Below, one piece after another: positions 1-5,206 of a stretch of 5,320 nucleotides of DNA; the first letter of the stretch is position 1, and every line of letters starts with the position of its first letter. Source of the DNA: UBA724 sp964229545 (GTDB taxonomy: Bacteria > Bacteroidota > Bacteroidia > Flavobacteriales > Flavobacteriaceae). Location: NCBI GenBank assembly GCA_964229545.1, contig CAXRDP010000015.1, forward strand, positions 1 through 5,320. The letters are read 5' to 3'. The position numbers and the translations under genes are program-made. The notes under the pieces were generated by a model. The model was not told where the DNA came from, ran no database searches, and saw nothing but the letters and a program-made list of their open reading frames with translations.

Positions 1-20
1 TAGGATAAAGCCCATCTATT

Positions 21-52
21 TTTCTACTCCATAGGATTAATCCCTATCTTTG
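21..52 (+). promoter_or_regulatory. Possible Bacteroidota-type promoter for the barrel-protein gene
   Basis: TATCTTTG at 45-52 is a full match to the Bacteroidota -7 consensus TAnnTTTG. A TTTC at 21-24, 20 nt upstream, is a three-of-four match to the -33 TTTG box. Transcription would start around 57-60, leaving a very short 5' UTR before the ATG at 69. The -33 half is weak, so the gene could also be read from further upstream. Confidence 0.4.
34..43. repeat. 10-bp perfect palindrome beside the -7 box
   Basis: GGATTAATCC is its own reverse complement. It ends one base before the TATCTTTG box at 45-52. The wider segment 31-47 also pairs as ATAGG/CCTAT. The position between the -33 and -7 elements would suit an operator, but a 10-bp palindrome can occur by chance and no second copy was seen in the window. 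Confidence 0.35.
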
Positions 53-68
53 ACAAAAACCTACAATC

Positions 69-1085
69 ATGAAACAAACGTTAACTCTCTTTTTTTGTAT
101 CGTATTCTTTGGATCCTCTAAGGCACAGCTTTTTGAAGGCATAGAAAACGTACTACGCGCTTCAGAATCCGATGCCGCCCTTTTGGCTGAAGGATACAGT
201 CGGCCTTTGGGGAAAGCCCTTATCTATGGTCTTAATGCCGGATGGGCCAGCAGTGCCAAAACTCATAAAAAACTAGGCTTTGACCTCACTATTGGAGCTG
301 CGGCACCTTTTGTTCCACAAGCAGACGAGTCTTTTGTGCCTACGGGTCTAAACTCTCTGTCCACTTCTGCCAGCACCCTTCCCACTATATTTGGGGACAA
401 CAGACAAGAAACCCTGCAAATTTCTATACCTGCTCAAGGATTGGAGCCTGAACTCTCTGGTAGCCTTCCCTTTCCTGGAGGCGCTAAGGAAGACCTTCCT
501 TTGAACACCTTACCAGCACCGATTTTGCAAGCCGGAATTGGCTTGTTTTTCGATACTGACCTTTTGGTTCGCTATGTTCCTGAGTTTACTTATGAGGGTA
601 GTACATTTAATTTGTTTGGTCTGGGCCTCAAGCACAACTTAATGCAGTATTTTGGTCCATTAGATAAACTACCACTCAACGTGGCCCTATTGGGTGCTTT
701 CACACAAACTGAGCTATTGTATGATTTGTCTGGCAGTAATATCCCTGGTCAAAATCAGCGCATGACGTTTGACGTTAATGCCTATACTGTTCAAGCTTTG
801 GCCTCTATAGACCTTCCCGTTATTAGCGTTTTTGGCGGGGTGGGGTATAGCTCTGGCTCATCCAGCTACCAAGCACTGGGTGCGTATGATATTGTATACA
901 ACATAGAAGGGGGCGGAAGTTACACAAGAACCTTGAATGACCCTTTCAAGCTATCTTACGACGCTAGCGGTATGATGGGGGTTGTGGGGCTTCGTATGAA
1001 CTTATTGTTTTTAAAGATTTTTGCCAATTACACCCTACAAGAATACAATACCTTAACGGCAGGGATTTCACTTAATTTTCGTTAA
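69..1085 (+). CDS. Secreted, probable outer-membrane beta-barrel protein (DUF6588-like)
   Basis: This encodes a 338-residue protein of unknown function. Residues 1-19 form a clear signal peptide: K2, a hydrophobic core (LTLFFCIVFFG) and a likely cleavage site SKA|Q. The Cys in the core is not in a lipobox, so it is not a lipoprotein. The mature protein starts with a short helix-like stretch (IENVLRASESDAALLAEGY), then alternating hydrophobic/polar strands rich in Gly, Tyr and Phe (for example GLNAGW and GIGLFFDTDLLVRYVPEF), and ends in SLNFR, a near-terminal aromatic as in many outer-membrane barrels. The overall pattern resembles the Bacteroidota DUF6588 family; this is recognition by eye, not a search. 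The ATG at 69 is chosen because it gives the intact signal peptide. The gene has no visible link to the methionine operon downstream, which has its own promoter. Confidence 0.85.
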   Translation: MKQTLTLFFCIVFFGSSKAQLFEGIENVLRASESDAALLAEGYSRPLGKALIYGLNAGWASSAKTHKKLGFDLTIGAAAPFVPQADESFVPTGLNSLSTSASTLPTIFGDNRQETLQISIPAQGLEPELSGSLPFPGGAKEDLPLNTLPAPILQAGIGLFFDTDLLVRYVPEFTYEGSTFNLFGLGLKHNLMQYFGPLDKLPLNVALLGAFTQTELLYDLSGSNIPGQNQRMTFDVNAYTVQALASIDLPVISVFGGVGYSSGSSSYQALGAYDIVYNIEGGGSYTRTLNDPFKLSYDASGMMGVVGLRMNLLFLKIFANYTLQEYNTLTAGISLNFR

Positions 1086-1094
1086 ATAACATAA

Positions 1095-1110
1095 AAACAT
1101 TTTGATGTTT
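1095..1110. repeat. Short inverted repeat around the -33 TTTG box
   Basis: AAACAT (1095-1100) and ATGTTT (1105-1110) are perfect 6-bp arms around a TTTG loop at 1101-1104. The repeat starts 10 bp after the stop of the upstream gene. It is too AT-rich and lacks a proper T-tract for a convincing terminator. Its loop is the proposed -33 element of the met promoter. Confidence 0.4.
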
Positions 1111-1130
1111 CTGCTTGCGTTGTATATTTG
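1101..1130 (+). promoter_or_regulatory. Bacteroidota-type promoter of the metK operon
   Basis: TTTG at 1101-1104 and TATATTTG at 1123-1130 match the Bacteroidota -33 (TTTG) and -7 (TAnnTTTG) elements with an 18-bp spacer. The predicted start of transcription, about 5-10 nt after the -7 box, falls at roughly 1135-1140. That is right at the 5' strand of riboswitch helix P1 (1140), so the aptamer would sit at the very 5' end of the mRNA. The agreement between two independent signals supports both. Confidence 0.7.
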
Positions 1131-1138
1131 CAACGCAA
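1115..1138. repeat. 8-bp perfect inverted repeat flanking the -7 box
   Basis: TTGCGTTG (1115-1122) and CAACGCAA (1131-1138) are exact reverse complements, and the 8-bp spacer between them is exactly the TATATTTG -7 element. This could be an operator for an unknown regulator acting at the promoter. Transcription probably starts at or after the second arm, so it is unlikely to act as an RNA hairpin of this transcript. No U-tract follows, so it is not a typical terminator for the upstream gene. Confidence 0.5.
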
Positions 1139-1139
1139 A

Positions 1140-1190
1140 AGAGGACGGATTTGACTGATTGCAACCTCTCACAAAAATTGCTAAAGCAGT
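1140..1190 (+). promoter_or_regulatory. SAM-II type riboswitch aptamer
   Basis: This H-type pseudoknot binds S-adenosylmethionine in the leader of the met operon. P1 is AGAGG (1140-1144) with CCTCT (1165-1169). The loop carries the SAM-II signature GATTTGACTGATTGCAA (1148-1164). The 3' strand carries TTGCTAAAGCAGT (1178-1190). Pseudoknot pairs are GCAA (1161-1164) with TTGC (1178-1181) and ACTG (1154-1157) with CAGT (1187-1190), leaving TAAA (1182-1185) opposite the loop Us (1150-1152), the segments that contact SAM in the known structure. Compared from memory with the classical metagenomic metX SAM-II sequence, several bases change in ways that keep pairing (a C-G becomes U1156-A1188, an A-A becomes A1163-U1179). 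Only the ligand class is inferred by homology; the downstream metK supports it. Confidence 0.85.
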
Positions 1191-1238
1191 GGTTGCTTTA
1201 CAAAGACCGTAAACAAGTCAAATCCCCACAAAAGCACC
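1182..1238 (+). promoter_or_regulatory. Putative expression platform with anti-aptamer pairings
   Basis: Three pairings can be read directly. TAAAGCA (1182-1188) and TGCTTTA (1194-1200) form a 7-bp hairpin with a 5-nt loop, using bases the pseudoknot needs. AGTCAAATCC (1216-1225) is a perfect 10-nt complement of the aptamer loop at 1147-1156. GG-TGCTTT (1191-1192, 1194-1199, with T1193 bulged) can pair with AAAGCACC (1231-1238), just before the metK ATG at 1244. The first two disrupt the aptamer and are compatible with each other. The third is compatible with the folded pseudoknot but not with the first hairpin. The inferred model is that without SAM the anti-aptamer fold leaves the start region open, and that with SAM the start-proximal stem forms and lowers translation. 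No intrinsic terminator is evident. Confidence 0.5.
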
Positions 1239-1243
1239 CGATT

Positions 1244-2503
1244 ATGGCTTATTTTTTTACATCAGAATCTGTTTCTGAAGGGCATCCCGACAAAGTTGCC
1301 GATCAAATTAGTGATGCCTTGTTGGATCACTTTTTGGCATTTGACCCCGAAAGCAAGGTCGCTTGTGAAACCTTGGTTACTACCGGTCAGGTGATATTGT
1401 CAGGAGAGGTAAAAAGCACCACTTACCTCGATGTGCAAAACATTGCCCGCCAAACCATCAACCGGATTGGCTACACCAAAGGGGAATATCAATTTTCAGG
1501 AGACTCTTGTGGTGTGGTTTCGCTTATACACGAGCAGTCACAAGACATCAACCAGGGTGTCGACCGTGCTGTAAAAGAAGAACAAGGTGCCGGAGACCAA
1601 GGGATTATGTTTGGCTATGCATCCAACGAGACCCAAAACTTTATGCCTTTGCCATTGGCGATTGCCCATAAAATTTTAGAGGTACTGGCTGATTTTCGTC
1701 ATTCAGGTGATGTCATACCGTATTTGCGCCCCGATGCCAAATCGCAAGTTACCATCGAATACAGCGATGACCATCAGCCTTTGCGCATCGACAACATAGT
1801 GGTCTCTACCCAACACGATCCATTCGATGAGGATAATCAAATGTTGGCGCGTATCAAAGAGGACATCTGTTTGCTTGTCATCCCAAAAGTCATCGCGTCT
1901 TTTGACAAGAGGATACAGGAACTATTCAAAGTAGACATCACTTATCACATCAATCCAACAGGAAAGTTTGTTATTGGTGGCCCTCATGGAGACACGGGTT
2001 TGACAGGACGAAAAATCATCGTTGACACCTATGGTGGCAAAGGCGCCCATGGAGGCGGTGCTTTTAGCGGTAAAGACCCTAGTAAGGTAGATCGAAGTGC
2101 AGCCTACGCAGCACGTCATATGGCTAAAAACGCAGTGGCAGCAGGTGTATGTGATGAAATATTGGTACAATTGAGTTATGCTATTGGCGTGGCCAAACCC
2201 ACATCTGTTTTTGTGGACACCTATGGCACAGCCAAGGTAGACCTAACGGATGGTCAAATTGCAGAGCGTTTACAAGCCTTATTCGATTTGACTCCTTATG
2301 GCATTGAAAAACGCCTTAAACTACGCACCCCTATCTATTTAGAGACTGCCGCTTATGGCCATATGGGCAGAGAGCCCAAAGTAGTCAAAAAAATATTTGA
2401 GTCGCCTTATAACGGCAAAACAGAAATTGAGGTGTCTCTATTTCCGTGGGAGAAATTAGACGCCGTCGAAGACATTCAACAAACATTTAATATTATAAAC
2501 TAA
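1244..2503 (+). CDS. metK: S-adenosylmethionine synthetase
   Basis: This enzyme makes S-adenosylmethionine from methionine and ATP in the cytoplasm, releasing phosphate and pyrophosphate. The 419-residue protein shows all main family signatures: SEGHPDKVADQISDA at 11-25 with His14, Asp16 and Lys17; Glu42 and Glu55 of the methionine/ATP site; GAGDQGIMFGYA at 115-126; GGPHGDTGLTGRK at 245-257; and GGGAFSGKDPSKVDRS at 270-285. It is somewhat longer than the 384-residue E. coli enzyme. The ATG at 1244 is chosen because MAYFFTSESVSEGHPDK is the normal MetK start. An upstream in-frame TTG at 1115 would run through the promoter and riboswitch and adds unrelated residues. There is no Shine-Dalgarno sequence. 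It is the first gene of the operon, 2 bp before metY, and should be controlled by the SAM-II element. Confidence 0.97.
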   Translation: MAYFFTSESVSEGHPDKVADQISDALLDHFLAFDPESKVACETLVTTGQVILSGEVKSTTYLDVQNIARQTINRIGYTKGEYQFSGDSCGVVSLIHEQSQDINQGVDRAVKEEQGAGDQGIMFGYASNETQNFMPLPLAIAHKILEVLADFRHSGDVIPYLRPDAKSQVTIEYSDDHQPLRIDNIVVSTQHDPFDEDNQMLARIKEDICLLVIPKVIASFDKRIQELFKVDITYHINPTGKFVIGGPHGDTGLTGRKIIVDTYGGKGAHGGGAFSGKDPSKVDRSAAYAARHMAKNAVAAGVCDEILVQLSYAIGVAKPTSVFVDTYGTAKVDLTDGQIAERLQALFDLTPYGIEKRLKLRTPIYLETAAYGHMGREPKVVKKIFESPYNGKTEIEVSLFPWEKLDAVEDIQQTFNIIN

Positions 2504-2505
2504 CA

Positions 2506-3780
2506 ATGAGTTCACAACAATTTTCAACAGATGCTTTACATGCAGGGCATGACGTAACCACGACCCAAGGCACCCGTGCGGTTCCTATCTATCAATCAAC
2601 GTCTTATGTCTTTAAAGATACAGATCACGCCGCCAATTTGTTTGCTTTGGCCGAGCCCGGATATATTTATACCCGTCTGAACAACCCAACGGCTGATGTC
2701 TTAGAGCAACGTATGGCTGCGCTCGAAGGAGGAATTGCCGCCGTAGCAACTGCTTCGGGTACTTCTGCCATAAGCACAGCCTTATTGGTATTGCTCAAAG
2801 CAGGCGACCACATTGTAGCTTCTAACAGCCTTTATGGTGGTACTTACAACATGCTAAAAGTGATGATGCCACGTTTGGGAATCACCACCACCTTTGTGGA
2901 TCCTGACGATCCCAAAAATTTTGCTGCTGCGGTGCAAGACAACACCCGCTTGTTTTTTGCTGAATCGCTTGGAAACCCCAAGTTGGATGTATTGGACCTC
3001 AAAGCCATTTCCGCAGAAGCAAAAGCTGCTAAAGTTCCTTTTATGGTGGACAACACAGTAGCCACGCCTGCATTGTTGAAACCCATTGAGCACGGCGCCA
3101 ATATTGTCATCCATTCATTGACCAAATACGCCAATGGTAATGGAACAGCGATGGGTGGTGTTATCGTCGATGCTGGTACTTTTGACTGGTCTAATGGTAA
3201 CTTCCCAGAATTTACGTCTCCTTCAGCCGGTTATCACGGTTTGGTGTTGCACGAGGCGCTGGGTCCAGCGGCATACATTGCCAAGGTGCGCATCGAAGGT
3301 TTACGCGATTTGGGTGCAGCCATCAGCCCCTTCAATGCGTTTCAGATCATTCAGGGATTGGAGACTTGGGAAGTACGTATGCAAAAACACAGTCAAAACG
3401 CTTTAGAGCTTGCAGAATGGCTACAAGAGCAAGACCAAGTGGCTTGGGTGAGCTATCCTGGGCTTAAAAAGGGTAAGTACTATGACTTGGCGCAAAGCTA
3501 CCTTCCTAAAGGACAGAGTGGTATTTTGACCTTTGGTCTTAAAGGAGGTTTCGATGCTGCCAAAACCGTAGTGAACAAAACCCAATTGTTTTCTCTTTTG
3601 GCCAATATCGGAGACACCAAATCTTTGGTTATCCATCCTGCGAGCACCACCCATCAACAGCTATCTGAAGTGGAGCAAGCCACCACAGGAGTCACGCCTG
3701 ACTTGGTGCGTTTGTCAGTTGGGTTGGAGGATATCGCAGACCTAAAAGCAGATTTAAAACAAGCTTTCGATAGCTTATAA
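2506..3780 (+). CDS. metY: O-acetylhomoserine sulfhydrylase (aminocarboxypropyltransferase)
   Basis: This PLP enzyme of the Cys/Met metabolism family replaces the acetyl group of O-acetylhomoserine with sulfide to give homocysteine (direct sulfhydrylation). The 424-residue length is typical of MetY. Visible sites are Tyr55 and Arg57 in YIYTRLNNPT (phosphate contacts from the neighbouring subunit), ASGTSAI at 83-89, Asp182 in MVDNTVATP (pyridine nitrogen), the PLP-binding Lys207 in HSLTKYANGNGTAMGG, and the carboxylate-binding Arg402 in VRLSVGLED. The inserted segment around 227-260 (WSNGNFPEFTSPS...YHGLVLHEALG) and NIGDTKSLVIHPASTTHQQ near 367-385 are characteristic of O-acetylhomoserine sulfhydrylases rather than of MetB or MetC. 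The ATG follows the metK stop by 2 bp, so the genes are surely co-transcribed. The exact sulfur donor cannot be read from the sequence. Confidence 0.95.
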   Translation: MSSQQFSTDALHAGHDVTTTQGTRAVPIYQSTSYVFKDTDHAANLFALAEPGYIYTRLNNPTADVLEQRMAALEGGIAAVATASGTSAISTALLVLLKAGDHIVASNSLYGGTYNMLKVMMPRLGITTTFVDPDDPKNFAAAVQDNTRLFFAESLGNPKLDVLDLKAISAEAKAAKVPFMVDNTVATPALLKPIEHGANIVIHSLTKYANGNGTAMGGVIVDAGTFDWSNGNFPEFTSPSAGYHGLVLHEALGPAAYIAKVRIEGLRDLGAAISPFNAFQIIQGLETWEVRMQKHSQNALELAEWLQEQDQVAWVSYPGLKKGKYYDLAQSYLPKGQSGILTFGLKGGFDAAKTVVNKTQLFSLLANIGDTKSLVIHPASTTHQQLSEVEQATTGVTPDLVRLSVGLEDIADLKADLKQAFDSL

Positions 3781-3800
3781 TAAGATAAACTGCAGTTACC

Positions 3801-4781
3801 ATGTCAGAAAGAAAGTATATAGACTTTCCGCACTACAAAACCCTCTCGGGCAGCCTAATGGACTTGAAAATTTCTTACAAATCCTTTGGCTGTCCATTAG
3901 GAACCGCTCCTGTGGTATTGGTCAATCATTCCCTCACTGGAAACGCTGATGTGGCCGGAGAGGAAGGTTGGTGGCCACAAATTATTGGTCCTGACAAATT
4001 GATTGACACTCAAGTATTCAGCGTACTTGCCTTTAACTTTCCCGGCAATGGGGATGACAGCTACCTTATTGAGGAGTATGAGCAACTGGTGCTCAGGGAT
4101 ATTGCCTTTTTGGTCAAAGAAGCTTTAGACAAACTAAAAATCCAAAAACTCTATGCAGCCATTGGTGGTTCTATCGGAGGTGCTTTGGCTTGGGAGTTGG
4201 CCGCTTCTTTTCCTGATTTGATTGAAAACTTGGTACCCATTGCTTGCGATTGGAAAACCTCGGATTGGGTGTTGGCGCACACGCTGTTGCAAGACCAAAT
4301 TCTTAAAAACTCTAGCCAACCGCTATATGACGCTCGTATACACGCCATGTTGTGTTATAGAACTCCAGAATCGTTCAAATATAGGTTTAACCGAACCATC
4401 CACCCCGACAAGGGGATTTTCAATATCGACAGTTGGTTGTTTTATCACGGAGAAAAACTCGAAAATCGTTTTCATCTGCAGGCCTACAAACTGATGAATC
4501 ATCTCTTACGCACCATTGACATCACTGAGGGTCGGGGTTCTTTTGAGGAAATTGTCGATCAGATTTCTGCCGATATCTATTTGGTTTCTATCGATTCGGA
4601 TTTGTTTTTTACAGACGAAGAAAACAGAGAAACCTACAGAAATCTTATGAGTCACAAACACAACCTTCATTACAAAACCATCAGATCCATTCACGGACAT
4701 GATGCTTTTTTGATTGAGTTTGATCAACTGACCGAGCTCTTACAACCTGTTTTTTCAATACCTAAATCACAAGCCCTATGA
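3801..4781 (+). CDS. metX: Homoserine O-acetyltransferase family alpha/beta hydrolase
   Basis: MetX transfers an acetyl group from acetyl-CoA to homoserine, supplying the substrate of MetY. The 326-residue protein has an alpha/beta-hydrolase core with HSLTGNAD (43-50) near the oxyanion hole, nucleophile Ser124 in GGSIGG, acid Asp267 in IDSDLFF and catalytic His300 in GHDAFL. Family-specific landmarks are GWWPQIIGP (56-64), the lid-region CYRTPESFKYRF (185-196) and YHGEKLENRF (215-224), matching the YRS/T..EF..RF and YQG.KF..RF pattern of MetX. It is shorter than many MetX proteins (about 350-380). The ATG at 3801 lies 20 bp after metY, and the stop overlaps the next start as ATGA. The operon context supports acetylation. 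Succinyl-CoA use by some MetX-fold enzymes cannot be excluded from motifs alone. Confidence 0.87.
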   Translation: MSERKYIDFPHYKTLSGSLMDLKISYKSFGCPLGTAPVVLVNHSLTGNADVAGEEGWWPQIIGPDKLIDTQVFSVLAFNFPGNGDDSYLIEEYEQLVLRDIAFLVKEALDKLKIQKLYAAIGGSIGGALAWELAASFPDLIENLVPIACDWKTSDWVLAHTLLQDQILKNSSQPLYDARIHAMLCYRTPESFKYRFNRTIHPDKGIFNIDSWLFYHGEKLENRFHLQAYKLMNHLLRTIDITEGRGSFEEIVDQISADIYLVSIDSDLFFTDEENRETYRNLMSHKHNLHYKTIRSIHGHDAFLIEFDQLTELLQPVFSIPKSQAL

Positions 4782-5206
4782 AAGTAGAACTCACCCACCA
4801 ATCCGGCTACCATGCCACCATTACAGACGATCGTGGTTACACTATCGACATCGATAACAAATCTGTGGACAACCCCCAAGGAGCCAGCCCTATGGAGCTG
4901 TTACTCATGGGTGTGGCGGGTTGCAGTAGCATTGACATTGTCCATATTTTGGACAAACAAAAAATCAAGCTCGACAGCCTAAAAATAGAAGTCCAAGGGA
5001 AACGCCAAGCCGATACTACGCCCGCTTTGTTTACTGATATTCATGCGATTGTTAAGGTAACCGGTGATGTAAAGCCCGACAGAATTTACAGGGCTGCCAA
5101 ACTTTCCTTTGAAAAATATTGTTCAGTCTCCAAAACTTTGGAAGCCACTGCCAACATCACCTTTTCCGTAACCGTAAACGAACAGCCCTATGAGCCGACC
5201 CAATAG
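4778..5206 (+). CDS. OsmC-family protein
   Basis: This is a 142-residue single-domain OsmC/Ohr-fold protein. The two conserved redox cysteines of the fold are present: Cys49 in GVAGCSSIDIV at the start of the central helix and Cys115 in FEKYCSVSKTL. The conserved Glu40 is in SPMELLLMG. OsmC/Ohr proteins reduce organic hydroperoxides with thiols, but the YhfA-like branch, which this resembles in size and motif, has no firmly assigned role. There is no signal peptide, so it is cytoplasmic. Its ATG overlaps the metX stop by 4 bp and its end overlaps the next gene by 17 bp, which implies translational coupling within the methionine operon. A role in handling reactive sulfur or peroxide during sulfide incorporation is inference. 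The family call is firm; the substrate is unknown. Confidence 0.9.
   Translation: MKVELTHQSGYHATITDDRGYTIDIDNKSVDNPQGASPMELLLMGVAGCSSIDIVHILDKQKIKLDSLKIEVQGKRQADTTPALFTDIHAIVKVTGDVKPDRIYRAAKLSFEKYCSVSKTLEATANITFSVTVNEQPYEPTQ

Noticed and set aside
1095..1112. Rho-independent terminator after the barrel-protein gene
   Set aside because: The 6-bp AAACAT/ATGTTT hairpin is AT-rich, is followed by only three Ts at its own arm, and coincides with the promoter -33 region.
1115..1243. N-terminal extension of MetK from an in-frame TTG at 1115
   Set aside because: It would be translated from within the promoter and through the riboswitch. The added 43 residues do not resemble MetK, while MAYFFTSESVSEGHPDK from 1244 is the normal family start.
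1136..1243. Leader peptide for attenuation of the met operon
   Set aside because: There is no ATG between the predicted transcription start and the metK ATG, and no run of Met codons. The riboswitch accounts for the leader.
1231..1258. Intrinsic terminator overlapping the metK start, using the T7 run at 1252-1258
   Set aside because: Only a 4-bp AAGC/GCTT stem with an 11-nt loop precedes the T-run, and the better stem at 1191-1238 ends 13 nt before it. The T-run is explained by the Tyr-Phe-Phe codons.
1922..2170. Minus-strand open frame inside metK
   Set aside because: It lies wholly within the strongly conserved metK coding region and its translation shows no recognisable protein features. 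It is a shadow frame.
2844..3657. Several open frames in other phases inside metY, on both strands
   Set aside because: All overlap the clearly functional PLP-enzyme reading frame, show no domain signatures and have no start-region signals of their own.
3897..4727. Short open frames on both strands inside metX
   Set aside because: They are contained in the metX gene, have low-complexity or unrelated translations, and have no promoter or conservation signal.
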